A stretch of DNA of 64,000 nucleotides from contig NW_025408667.1 in NCBI RefSeq assembly GCF_020360975.1, positions 4,340,001 to 4,404,000 of the forward strand. The letters run 5' to 3'. Source of the DNA: Hirsutella rhossiliensis. Taxonomy: Eukaryota; Ascomycota; Sordariomycetes; Hypocreales; Ophiocordycipitaceae. The number at the start of each line of letters is the position of its first letter. The stretch's first letter is position 1. This document shows, in pieces, positions 46,315-57,254 of the stretch. The position numbers were made by a program, and so were the translations under genes. The notes under the pieces are model-generated. The model saw only the letters and a program-made list of their open reading frames with translations. It did no database searches and was not told the origin of the DNA.

Positions 46315-49095
46315 TACCGTATCCCTGAGAGAGGTTGAGGAGGGAAGATGACAGTCGAGCGGGCAACGTCGATGGATGCCAAGATAAGGGATGAAGTCTG
46401 AGCGGTCGAACGCGGTGTTAGGGCGGTCGGAAGCGGTGGCAGACTGTTCCCTCGGTGGACTGGCGAGGCCTCCTCGACTCTCCCTCGGTCAGAGGAAGAA
46501 CCGCAGGGATCCTCCTATGCGGCAGCTGATGGGATTCGGAAGAGGATGAGGGAGGAGGCAACGTCTCGAGGGAGGCGAGGAAGTCAAGGGCTTGCAGCAG
46601 CAGCAGCGGGGGGAGGGATGGCGTTGATGACGTGGGCGATTTTCTGAAGGCTGAAATCTTTGTCACTGACGAAGGACACGGCCTGGGGTGCCGTGGTGAA
46701 GCTGGTTGCCTTTGAGGAGACCAAAGGCAGTCGGTGTGGGTGACGAGTTGGTGACGAGTTTTTATGCTGGCGCAGAGGATAGTCAGCAGGGTGAATTGGT
46801 CTGGACGAGGCTCGGGGAGCAGCATGGGATTGCCGAGGTTCGCGCAGAGAGGAGGGTCGTGGGACTGGGGGACTGGAGGTTGAGTCGAGGCTGGGCCCCT
46901 GACGGGCGCATCCAGCCATGGCGAGCGAGGGGGGCCACGTAACTCACCAGCGAGATGCAGAGGGCCTTTGGAGAGCAGGCTGCGCGTGCGACTTGCAATG
47001 CAAGGGCTTGTCTGCTGGTGGTGGTAGCGGTGCGAATTGCTGTTGTCGGGCGGCGGAGAAGAAGGGCTTTTGTGTGTGCAAAGTGACAGGCGACGATGGG
47101 CATCGAGGGGCTCCGGGCTAGGTTTTATCCTCACATGCGGCTGAACACACACACACAAGCCATGAACTTAATCTGCTGCCCCTCTCTTTGTCTTTTTTTT
47201 CACCACTACATCATTCGCCCGGGACGCTTAGATAAGCACCGGCCATCTCACTGCGGACTCGTCAACCTCCTGTCGGGTGCGGAGTACTTTATACAACCAC
47301 GTGAAGGAAGAAGACAAGAGGCAAAAAGGGACAGAAGAATACAGTATCGGAAATTCGACGCAGCCAATTGAGCCTGGCCCTCTGAAGCGCAAAGAAAATC
47401 CCTCTCCCGTCTTCTTCGGCTCTACAGAGTGCCTGATGGCTCGCATCTGCCGTGTCACCACTCATCACGTCGGCCGGCTCATGTCCACCCCCCCTGTTGT
47501 CTGTACTCCGTACTCCGTAGTCTGTACTGTATTCGTACAGACGCGGACGGAAGCTCTCGAGCTTATCAAACTCGCGGGAGCAAGAAACAAAATTGAGTTG
47601 ACTAGCTCCGCTTCCAACCACGTCCCGCATCATCATCACCATCATCACAATCGTCACAATCATCATCATCCCCCCGGACTGTGCAATGGACCAGCTGCAG
47701 CCTCTCGGCCCTCGCCCACCCGCGTCCGCGTCCGCGTCCTCCATCACGACATCGGAGAGAAAGGGGGAAAAAAACAACTCATCGATAACTCTTGCCCGTG
47801 CCTCGAGGCTATAACGATAACCACCCCCGGGTCGCGTGTCGACAAGGGGGCCGAGACGAGAGGGTGGGGTCCATCTCACTGTATCATTCACTCTGCCTCT
47901 ACCTGTAGCCCTGTACACAACACACATGACGATGAGAACTCTGAATGGACACGGCATCTTGACTGAACACCTACAGGACTCCCCAAGCTCAAGGCGTGCG
48001 TGCATGCTGCACTTCGTACTCTGTACAGGCGCCAGCAAACAACATGCCGTGTCATCTGCATGTGCCCGCCAAAACAACCCTCGACTTCCGACTTCCGAGC
48101 ATCCAGCCTTTCCCTTGCCCTTGCATAGCCGCCTACCAATTACCAAACCGTGTCGTCCATGCCATCCATCCATGCCATCCATCCATGCCATCCATCCATC
48201 CATCCATTACAAATTCGCGCAACGTCACCGCGTCCCTCTCGACTTCTCCGTTGGCCGCCTCATCCTTGCACTCGTACTTGGAGGCCGGCGGTGACGCTCG
48301 CGCAGCCACAAACCCAAAGGGCAACCATCCACAAAGGCATCCACAAAGACCTTCATGTCTCATCCTTCATCCAACTCGCCTACCTATTCATGCACTCGTC
48401 AGGCTTAACCCCCCTCATGACTGTACAGTATCAACATCGCGAGCCGCCTCGCCACCGCCAGCCCTACCAGCACCCTCCTTCTTCTGCGTCTACAGGAGGT
48501 GTGCATACATACCGCCACCTCCCTTCCCTACGCATGTGCTCTGCTCTTTAGTCCGGGAATCCAATGCTCAGGGACTCCGGTTCTGATAGAACGACCGCGC
48601 TCCGCCCCCCTTCACCCTCTCTCGCTTGGTGGTTGTCCACCATGGCGCTTCCGCAGAAGTGAGGGACGGGTTTCGAGGGGGCAAACCGGCATTTGCTCTT
48701 GCGTCGCTCTGTGGTCTCTCTGCCATGGAGGCGGGCGGGCCGCGAGACGCCACCCTGGGCAGAGAGATGTATCGTATCTGAACGCGTTTTCCATCGGCCC
48801 TGTCCATGAGCTGTTGCTGCTCACCCCGAGGCCTCCCACGCCCGTGCCAGCCAATTCCGGCTATGCGCCTTTTTTTCTTCCACGTTGCTTCTCCTCGACA
48901 TGAGTGACGAGTTGTCTGTACATGGCGCGACACAGGTGTTCGCCCCCGTCGCCTGTCTATACCCACATCTTCCTTGTATCGTACAGCTTGCAGTTCGTAG
49001 TTCGTACATCGAGGCGAGTCGTCGACTCCTCCCCTGTCCCTTTCGTCCCGTCGCCCTCAGCCGCCAGGCTGGGTAGCTCTCGCGCCGGATATCCG
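46315..49095. other. Long spacer upstream of ornithine decarboxylase
   Basis: About 2.8 kb between the ornithine decarboxylase start and the CYM1 stop. The first about 800 bp are C/T-rich on the minus strand, with a plausible 5'-leader intron donor (CTG|GTGAGTTACG) near 46944. A minus-strand frame (47158-46418) is Ser/Pro-rich and not convincing as a gene. Farther on are a (CATC)n tract at 48150-48207 and a poly-CATCATC stretch near 47628-47670. No gene is supported. Confidence 0.5.
48150..48207. repeat. (CATC)n tetranucleotide tract
   Basis: Imperfect CCAT/CATC repeats interrupted by GCCATC units. Confidence 0.85.
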
Positions 49096-52000
49096 TCATT
49101 CGGTCGCAGCGCCATCCACGTTCATCTCCCGCTGCGTCCACGAGTCTTCGTCGACCCATGGCCGCTTCTCTCCCAGAAATGCGACTCGCTCCTTGCCCTT
49201 CTCCATCGCCTCCACAAGGTACTTTTGCGCCGCCTCCTTCACCTGCCCCTGCGTCACGTCCAGGAGCTGCTCCCTCTTCTTCTGCTTCATCTCCTCCGTC
49301 ACACCCGACAGAAACTTGGACATACCTTCCTGGTTCACTGCCCTCGGCGCGTCCACGTTCTGGAACACCGAGATCTTGGCTTCCTCGAGGTCTCGTGCTG
49401 TCCACTCCTTGTCGACGGCCCAACGCCCTGCGTTGCGCATAATCTTGACCGTGTTCTGCGGGTTGGGGTCTCGGTACGAGTAGAAGCCGAACAGCCCGTC
49501 CATCGCCTTGCAGCTAGCACCCCCGCCGTAGGCCCCTCCCTTTTCGCGAATTTCGTGGTGCAGGTGCTTATGCGTCAGGAGCTGCGAGAGAATCTGCAGC
49601 GCCGCACTCTCAGGCGCTGTATACGGCACAGTGGGAACCGAGAGGCCACCGTAGTACACCTGATAGGGCAGGGGGAAGAACGTCTTGCGGTCCGTGGGCA
49701 ATCGGATGGGAGCGTCGGTCCTTGTGCTGACGGCCCCCTTCGGCAGCTCTGCCACAAACCGCCGCAATGACTGGAGGTTATCCTGCGCGCTTTCGGATCC
49801 GCAAGTAATCGCCGTGCGCATGTCACCGCTCGCTAGCGCAAAGCGCTGGATACGCTTCAGCTTGCCAATAACGTCCTTGAGCCTGTCGGATTCGGGGCGC
49901 CCCGCGAGCCTTGTCACGAGCTTCACCTGAGCGAGCCCCGCGACTTGCTGCCTAAGCCAGGCGCTTCGCGTCAGCCCCGACTCTGCATAGCCCATTGCGA
50001 ACCGGTGCCCAGACGATGCAATGTCGTTGATGACGCCGTCCGCAGAGGCCTGCAACAGCTGCCGTATCCTGGCGGGGGCTTCGGGGCTGTCAAAATCCGT
50101 CTCCTGCACCAGCCTGCGCAGGATGGCGAACATGTCTGGCACGTGTCGGTCCAGAGCCATGCCAGTGAAGATGATGCCTTCACTGGCCTGGTGAAAGTCT
50201 GCGGGCGACGGCGTGGAGTGGTACCCGACGGATACGCCACCCGTCTTGAGCTTGATGATATCTTCGAGCTGCTCCATTGTCATGGTCTTGGTGCCCAGTC
50301 GCATGATACTGTCGGTGAACAGCGGGATAAGCTCTCGCAGATCATCCGGGAGATTGTCCCACGTCTTGATGGCGCGGAAGTAGGTGAGACCGTTGGTCGG
50401 TGCTTCTCTCCACTGAATGGGGATTCCATCAACCGTTTCGTCTCGCATGACTACAGGTTCCTGGATGCGGGGGATATCCGCGACGTGGACGGTGGGGAGG
50501 CAGCTGAGGTCCTCTGTGTTGGTCCGGTTCTGCTCGATCAGGAGCGCCTGCTCCTGGTCCTCGAATTGCTTCTGAGCACTTTCTTTACCACCTGCCTTCT
50601 GCACCGCCTCTCTGATTTTGGCCGACAGCCGACCTCGCTCTTCTTCGGCCAACTCTTCCCCGTAGGTGGTGGATGGCGCCATTGTGAAAGTCAGCGTGTT
50701 ATCGTTAAGGAGGTACTTGTCGACGAGCCCTTCGAGATACTTGCCCTGCACCAGTTTGGTCTTGAATGCGTGAATCGTGTCGTTCCAGGCCAGCGAGTCG
50801 AAAGGATCAGTGCCGTTGAACCACCGGGGTTTCAGCCTGTTGAGCATGGAGAAGCCGAAGTTGGCAGTCTTGTGCTTGAGTGAGAGTTCCAGTTGGTGCA
50901 AGGCGCCGTCGATCTTTGTCTTCTCGAACCCATTGTCCCGAACCTGACGCAATATCTCTCGGATGCGGCCCTTGAGCTTGGGTACGTCAGATTCCTGAAC
51001 GCCAGTCAAGCCGATCGAGAAGATGCCGCGCTTGGCCGAGCTGTCGTATCCCGCGTTGGGGCTCCAGTCGGCACCCATGCCGGCCTCGACAAGACCTCGG
51101 TACAGGGGCGATCCGTACCCGTCCATGAGTAAAGAGGACAAGAGAGAGATGGAGAAGGACTCGAGAATATCAGTCGTTTCACCAGTGATCCAGGATACCG
51201 ACGTCTTGAACTGGCGATCGGCATCGACCAGAGGGTCGAGCGGACCGTATAGGGTGACCTCGCTCGGCCCTCGGAGCCTAACGGGCTCGTGGACCTGCTT
51301 GTCAGCCTGTATCTTATCAAAGGCCTGAAGCCTGGCGTCTAGTTCGTGTAGGTGATCGGCAAGAGGCATGTCGCCATAGGTGAAGATTTTGGCGTTGGTC
51401 GGGTGATAGTGGTCGGCGTGAAACTTTCTGAGCTGGTCATACGTAAGGTCGGTGATCTTTTGGGGATCGCCACCAGAGTTGTTGATGTCGGGGAAGATGT
51501 GGTCGTGGAATCGGATATAGTAGAGATAGCCCGCATCAGACATCTGTCCCTTCATCTCGTTGTAGACGACGCCTTTAAAGACTAATTTCTTGCTCTCCTC
51601 GGTATGGCCCGCGGGGTTCTCAGGCCCGATTCGCCAGCCCTCCTGCGTGAAATCAGACGGCTTAAGCAGCGGGTGCAGCGTAGAGTCGAGGTAGACACAC
51701 ATGAGGTTCTTGAAGTCTTGGGCGTTGGTCGTGGCAAAGGGATAGAAGGTGTGGTCCGAGGCAGTAAAGGCGTTCATGAAGTTGGACAGCGTCCGAGGCA
51801 GCATCTTGAAGAAGGGGTCGCGGATCGGGTACTTTTTGCTCCCGCAGAGCGTCGTGTGCTCGAGAATGTGCGGCACGCCCGTGTCATCGGGCGGATTCGT
51901 CTTGAAGCCAATCGAGAAGACATTATTGCCATCCTCGCGAGCAATGTGTAAGTAGTCGGCGCCCGTCTTGTCATGCTGCAGGTGCAGCGCGGTCAGCTCC

Positions 52001-52119
52001 AGCTCGGGAACGTGCTTTGATCGGACAAGCGTGAAGCCGTGAAGCTTGTCGCCTGGCTTCGGATACAGCGAGAGCTCCGTGACGGCCTTGCGAGCCGCGT
52101 TTGCAGCGTTTCGAAGCAT
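49096..52119 (-). CDS. CYM1: Mitochondrial presequence protease CYM1/PreP
   Basis: M16C zinc metalloprotease of the mitochondrial matrix/intermembrane space that degrades cleaved presequences and other peptides. Single exon, 1,007 aa, ATG at 52119. The first about 15 residues are Ala/Arg-rich without acidic residues ([13 protein letters not shown]), a matrix-targeting signal. The inverted zinc motif HILEH sits at about residue 85-89 in [14 protein letters not shown], with the distal Glu in the VVYNEMKGQ segment. The peptidase M16C-associated domain occupies the middle and a second M16-like half the C-terminus (GGAYGGGA). Length matches yeast Cym1. The uninterrupted frame over 3 kb shows that local sequence quality is good. 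Confidence 0.95.
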   Translation of the reverse strand: MLRNAANAARKAVTELSLYPKPGDKLHGFTLVRSKHVPELELTALHLQHDKTGADYLHIAREDGNNVFSIGFKTNPPDDTGVPHILEHTTLCGSKKYPIRDPFFKMLPRTLSNFMNAFTASDHTFYPFATTNAQDFKNLMCVYLDSTLHPLLKPSDFTQEGWRIGPENPAGHTEESKKLVFKGVVYNEMKGQMSDAGYLYYIRFHDHIFPDINNSGGDPQKITDLTYDQLRKFHADHYHPTNAKIFTYGDMPLADHLHELDARLQAFDKIQADKQVHEPVRLRGPSEVTLYGPLDPLVDADRQFKTSVSWITGETTDILESFSISLLSSLLMDGYGSPLYRGLVEAGMGADWSPNAGYDSSAKRGIFSIGLTGVQESDVPKLKGRIREILRQVRDNGFEKTKIDGALHQLELSLKHKTANFGFSMLNRLKPRWFNGTDPFDSLAWNDTIHAFKTKLVQGKYLEGLVDKYLLNDNTLTFTMAPSTTYGEELAEEERGRLSAKIREAVQKAGGKESAQKQFEDQEQALLIEQNRTNTEDLSCLPTVHVADIPRIQEPVVMRDETVDGIPIQWREAPTNGLTYFRAIKTWDNLPDDLRELIPLFTDSIMRLGTKTMTMEQLEDIIKLKTGGVSVGYHSTPSPADFHQASEGIIFTGMALDRHVPDMFAILRRLVQETDFDSPEAPARIRQLLQASADGVINDIASSGHRFAMGYAESGLTRSAWLRQQVAGLAQVKLVTRLAGRPESDRLKDVIGKLKRIQRFALASGDMRTAITCGSESAQDNLQSLRRFVAELPKGAVSTRTDAPIRLPTDRKTFFPLPYQVYYGGLSVPTVPYTAPESAALQILSQLLTHKHLHHEIREKGGAYGGGASCKAMDGLFGFYSYRDPNPQNTVKIMRNAGRWAVDKEWTARDLEEAKISVFQNVDAPRAVNQEGMSKFLSGVTEEMKQKKREQLLDVTQGQVKEAAQKYLVEAMEKGKERVAFLGEKRPWVDEDSWTQREMNVDGAATE

Positions 52120-52948
52120 GGCGAGGAGATGGATGGGCGAGAGAGAGCGGAGGCAAGATGGGGGCAGAGCGTTAACACATTGGTCATGTGCGGATGGATG
52201 GACTAGAAATCCTTCGCGTCAGGGGGGACTAGAATGAGGCTCAGTGAAAGAGAGGGCCAAGGGGATGGAAATTTGACGAGATGCCGCGACGTGATAAAGC
52301 TCGGGGTCGATAATTTTCTGCTACATAGGTGACCTCGCCTGGAAGATGAGACGCTGAGTACGTACTCTTCGATTAGTCATGGCAAACCTCCGTGGAGACC
52401 CTGGCCGTCGGCTCGCTGCCAGGTGCGAATAGCGGGCTAACTGTCTGTGCGGGCAGTTTGCCGGTCCACGCCATAAAGAACTAACGCGCAGCTTTGTTTC
52501 CCCCAAGTTTGGAGGCCGAAAACTACTCCATGCAGCGCCTCGCCATCGTGCTATTGCAGCATCAGCATTCGACGAACAAGTCGCCAGACGCCTGAAGTCG
52601 TTTTGTCGCGCACCGGCCACTCGCTCCTGCAGCCGACTCTGCTCTGCGCCTCGGCGATATTTGTACCGGTATGCAAGGGCCCTTCGCCAAGGCCTCGTCA
52701 GGAATTTCACCATGATGACGATTCTAACCACGGTCCTCCAGGTCCCGCCGCCGTCTCATGCACTCGCCCCACGACCCTGCCTCCAAGGCTCGCCCGAGTA
52801 CGACAAGAAGTAGCCGCCGCTACGTCACGGGGAGTCCTTGTTCTCGTCCGAGAGTTCCTCGGGTCGCATCTCTCGCAAACGCCGTGGACGCACCAACGTC
52901 CTAGCCCTGGATGCGACGGCCCGCAAGCGACAACGCAACTCTACAGAA
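52120..52948. other. Divergent promoter region, CYM1/taxilin-like gene
   Basis: About 830 bp. No separate gene, but an upstream exon of the taxilin-like gene may lie here: an ATG near 52758 opens a Ser/Pro/Arg-rich frame (MHSPHDPASKARP). Confidence 0.5.
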
Positions 52949-54576
52949 ATGCCTGCGAGCCAGGTAGAACCCGCATTGGCCAACGGTCATGACGGTCACG
53001 CACACCCGCCCCAGGTGGCAGGCAGGAAGGCTAAGGGGAAAAAGGCCATGGACTCGTCCGAGGCCTCCCGACTGCTGCAGGCCCGGATCTCGCAGCTCGA
53101 GCAGGACGCTGCTGGGGAAAAGGACCAGGAACTTGAAATCGGTGCGCAACCGTTCTCATTGCATATATTCCAGCCGTCCTCCTCTGCGTTTGGGATCAGG
53201 CCCCCGCAGCGAGACGAGTGCTAATGGGCGTGTCTCCCCTGCAGAACGCGAAGTCAAGAGGGCCAACCGCGACCTGATGCAACAAGTCGCCAAGATGGAC
53301 GACATGCAAAAGATCGACCACCTGACCAAACGCTCCAGTGAGCTTCTGGCCGACATGCGGCGCCTGGAAAAGGAGAACCAGAAGAACAAGAAGCGCGGAG
53401 ATACTCTCCAAAAGGAGCGCGACGCCAACCGGACCGAGCTGAGCAAAACCGTCGGGCTCAAGGAAAAGCTGGAAAAGCTGTGCCGAGAACTGCAAAGGGA
53501 CAACAACAAGATGAAGGTGGGAATTCAATGCGTCAAGAAAGAATATCAAACGACAAGCTGACGCCGGCATCCCCTAGAATGAGAACAAGGAACATCAGAC
53601 ATCGCAGAAGCGCAACAGCATTGCCTGGGACGAAAAATATGCAAGCCTTCTGGCCAAGCTGGAGGGCTACCAGGAAGAAAAGGACACGCCGCGCAAGCAG
53701 GTGGTTGACATGGAGGTGGACGAACTGTAAGAGTGCATCGAGCAGAAGCATTGCATGGTGCTGACCCGAGCAACGCAGGTTTCGCGTCCGCTTCAAGTCA
53801 TTCATCGAGCAGTACGAGCTGCGAGAGCTGCACTTCCACTCGCTCATGCGCACAAAAGAACTCGAAGTGCAGTATCATTTGTCCCGTTTCGAGCGCGAAA
53901 AGAAAAACGCCGAGGCCGAGGCAAATAAGGCACGCCATCTCCAGGCACAGGTGCAGGCCTTTACCAAGACAGAGACGGAGCTCAGAAACCAGCTCAATGT
54001 CTACGTAGACAAGTTCAAGCAGGTCAGTCGTCCCTGGAGCGACGCCCTTTCCGCCGCGTCGTGCAAAAGCTGATGTGGCATCTCGCACAGGTCGAGGACA
54101 CGCTGAACAATAGCAATGACCTGTTTTTATCGTTCCGCAAGGAGATGGAAGACATGTCAAAAAAGGGCAAGCGCCTGGAGAAGGAGAATGAGGCGCTCAA
54201 GCGGCAAAAGGAGGCCACGGCGGCCAACATCATCCGCATGGCGGAAGAGCGCCAAGAATGGAAGAAGAAGCTGGACGCTGCAGACAAGAAGACGGAGAAG
54301 CTCATGAGCATCATCCAGCAGATGCAACAGCAAGGACGCAAGGTGCCGCCAGGGACGGCGAGCACCATAGAGGCCTGTTTCTCCAGCAGCCAGGGCGGAG
54401 CAGAAGGCGACGAGAGCGACTACTCTGACGACGGCGAGGATCTCAGCGAATTCGACGACGACACGGAAGAAGAGGCGCAGCCGACGGAGCAGCACGGGCG
54501 GCCCGTCACGTACGGGCCTGAGCGCCCACCGCCCCCACCGCAGCAGCCGCCGCAGCCGGCCACCAACGGGTACTAG
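52949..54576 (+). CDS. Taxilin-family coiled-coil protein
   Basis: Taxilins bind syntaxins and are linked to vesicle traffic; the fungal role is little known. Exons 52949-53141, 53245-53516, 53578-53726, 53779-54022 and 54091-54576 give 447 aa, all in phase. Nearly the whole protein from residue about 55 to 330 is predicted coiled coil (heptads rich in Leu, Glu, Lys). Family blocks visible are RRLEKENQKNKKRGDTLQKE, FRVRFKSFIEQYELRELHFH, TETELRNQLNVYVDKFKQ and VEDTLNNSNDLFLSFRKEME. The C-terminus is acidic, then Pro/Gln-rich. The in-frame ATG at 52949 is the first in this exon; an upstream exon is possible, so the N-terminus is uncertain. Confidence 0.88.
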
Positions 54577-55390
54577 GAGGCCCTCATGACGGTTGGAATC
54601 TCGGGCTTCAGCCCTCGCGTCGCGGCAGCACCATGGGATGGCACTGACAAAGCAGCAGTGCATCGCGCCCTGCTGGAGCTGGTGAGGCGCCAGCAGCAGG
54701 AGCCTGTCACCATGGGACGAGCTCATGGAGATTCTGAAGGAGCTGCATGCCAGGGGTTTCCCCCTGTTTGACAGCAGCGCCGCATCGCCGCAACAGGAAG
54801 AGGATCTGAGCGCGAGGCTCTATGCATGGTGCAGGTTGTTGCTGTCGTAACTTGGAAGGGGAAGGCTTGTTCGTTGCGGCTTCGTGAGAAGCGAGGTGAG
54901 ACGGGACGCGACGAGGAGATTGGGAGAGGAGTGCGAGTACAACAAGAGGACTCAGCGTAGAGAGTTGGGGGAGAAAGGGGAGGCAGAGGCGGCTGTACGC
55001 CTGCTCCATTGTCGAGAGAGGGCTCTTGCTAGGTACTTTGCAGAAGCAGCTGCTTCTGCTGCACACCTCCAACACATCCATCCAAGTACTCGACTCCAGC
55101 AATCTATGCCGTCTCGTCGATGCCGCCTATCCAGGGTCGTGGCCATCCGTGCAAAGACTTTACACCGCCCTGTTAGGTAGTCTTAAGCAGCGCCATTAAA
55201 TGCTCATGGGTCGATGGATGGTATGCGGCCTGTAGGTATCCTCGCTAGCATCTTGCGTGGTGAGATACCTCGGCCATATGTGTATGATTAGCTCAGCCGC
55301 AGACCAAGACAGGACACCTTTTCTCAGCTCACTTGATACTATTCCTCTCGACCTGCAACGTCGGGCAAACTCGCACTCGCCATCGCCAAC
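54577..55390. other. Spacer between taxilin-like gene and STE24
   Basis: About 810 bp, no gene seen; C/T-rich just before 55391 as in fungal leaders. Confidence 0.6.
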
Positions 55391-56935
55391 ATGGATTTCC
55401 TCCAGGTACGCCCTCTGCCTCCCCTCCCTCTACCCGCTCCGTCTCGAATGGTGCCGCGTCCGTGCGTCGTGCCTTTGCAAGCTCTTGCGTTGACCAGACA
55501 TCCGTGTCCAACAGCGCCTCGCCCGCTTCCTTGACCGCCCCCTCTTCCCTTGGAAGAAACTCATCCTCGGCTTCTCCATCGGCCAGTACCTCTTCGAGTC
55601 CTTCCTCACCCTCCGCCAGTACCGCATCCTGCAGCAGCCCAAGCCGCCCGCCGTCCTCTCCAAGGAAATCTCCCAGGAAACCTTTGACAAGTCGCAGGCT
55701 TATGGCCGTGCCAAGGCCCGCTTCGAAATCGTCAGCGGCCTCTGGGCTCAGATTCAGAATGTCGCCTTTGTCCAGCTCGACGTCCTTCCCGCCATGTGGT
55801 CCTGGACCGGCTCTCTCTTGCTCAAGTGGGCCCCTGCTCGCTTCACGGGCGAAATCAGCCATTCCATCATCTTCGTCTTGACCTTCATCATCCTTCAGCA
55901 GCTGTTGAACTTGCCCACCCGCCTTTACAACACCTTTGTCCTCGAGGAGAGCTTCGGCTTCAACAAGCAGACTCCCAAGCTCTTCGTCACTGACATGATT
56001 AAGACCAACCTGCTGACCGCCGTCATCATGCCCCCCATCCTCGCCGCCTTCCTCAAGATCATCCAGAAGACGGGCACTCAGTTCGTCTTCTACCTTTGGA
56101 TCTTTGCCGCCGGTCTGCAGCTCTTCACCACCACCGCCTATCCCATCTTCATCCAGCCTCTCTTCAACAAGCTTTCGCCCCTCGATGAGGGAGCGCTCAA
56201 GACAAAGGTCGAGGAACTCGCCGCCAGCCACAAGTTCCCCCTACAGGAGCTCTTCGTCATTGACGGCAGCAAACGCAGCGCCCACTCCAACGCCTACTTT
56301 TATGGTCTCCCCTGGAAGAAGCACATTGTCATCTACGATACGCTCATTGAGAAGATGGACACCTCGGAGATCATTGCCATCTTGGCCCACGAGCTGGGCC
56401 ACTGGAAGCTCGGCCACACGACCCGCCTCTTTGGCATTGCCCAGGTAAGCAGTTGCCTCGTGTCTCCATCGCTGCCCTGTCCCATTACTTAAATTGAGTG
56501 CGTGCGCAGGCCCACCTCCTCTACGTATTCAGCCTCTTCTCCGTCTTCATCAACAACGCCTCCCTCTACTCGGCCTTTGGCTTCCGCGTCCAGCACCCCA
56601 TCGTCATCGGCTTTATCCTCTTCTCCGACGCCCTGTCCCCCATGGACACTGTCATCAAGCTGCTCCTCAACATCCTCTCCCGCAAGTACGAGTTCGAGGC
56701 CGACGACTTTGCCAAGCGCCTCGGCTTCCGCGGCGAACTTGCCTCCTCCCTCATCAAGCTCCACGCCCAGAACCTCAGCACCATGGACGCCGACTGGATG
56801 TATGCCAGCTACCACTTCTCCCACCCCCACCTGTCGGAGCGCCTCAAGGCTCTCGACTGGAAGCCCAAGCAGGCCCTTACGAGCGAAAAGGACAAGGAGG
56901 GTGTTGTCAAGGCGAGCGGTCGCGAGGAGTTGTAG
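55391..56935 (+). CDS. STE24: CAAX prenyl protease 1 (STE24)
   Basis: Membrane-embedded M48 zinc protease of the ER/inner nuclear membrane; removes the -aaX tripeptide from farnesylated proteins and cuts the a-type mating pheromone precursor. Exons 55391-55405 (only MDFLQ), 55515-56444 and 56510-56935 give 456 aa. Motifs: RLARFLDRPLFPWKKL at the N-terminus, several hydrophobic spans (FIILQQLLNLP, LLTAVIMPPILAAFLKII), the zinc site HELGHWKLGHT at about residue 305, and the downstream Glu in KYEFEADDFA. It ends without an obvious ER-retrieval signal. The tiny first exon is supported by GTACGC and a clean acceptor. Confidence 0.95.
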
Positions 56936-57254
56936 GGCGGGTCACAGCCAGTAGAAATCCAAGCCCGATATCTGGATTTGTGTAGACGCAGCAAGAATCT
57001 GGCACTCACGATATACGTGGTGTCAAACACCGCGTTGTACAACATGATTGTTACGGTTGGGATTCACTGGCCACTGCGTTACGCATGAACAGCGTGGTTG
57101 TGAAGGCCAGAGGGTTGAGCCTTGTCTGTCGCACGCGCATGCAGCACGTTCATGGTCGGCTTGCGTCCAGGCTTGCACGGCCATGCAGTTCTATTGCGAA
57201 ATATCTAATCAGGGTTTTGCCCTCTGGCGCCTAGCATCAGAGGCCGAATCGTCT
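56936..57254. other. Convergent 3' spacer, STE24/M16 protease
   Basis: About 320 bp between converging genes; nothing else recognised. Confidence 0.6.

Noticed and set aside
46418..47158. 246-codon minus-strand frame upstream of ornithine decarboxylase
   Set aside because: Ser/Pro/Arg low-complexity typical of a C/T-rich leader; no motif. I considered an antizyme because of the position, but saw no antizyme domain or frameshift site.
47289..48203. 304-codon minus-strand frame
   Set aside because: Starts in the (CATC)n tract (Met/Asp/Gly/Trp repeat) and continues without any domain.
48150..48207. Possible CRISPR-like or telomere-like array
   Set aside because: Simple tetranucleotide repeat without spacers; the organism is a eukaryote and the unit is not a telomere repeat.
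49945..50883. 312-codon plus-strand frame
   Set aside because: Antisense shadow of CYM1.
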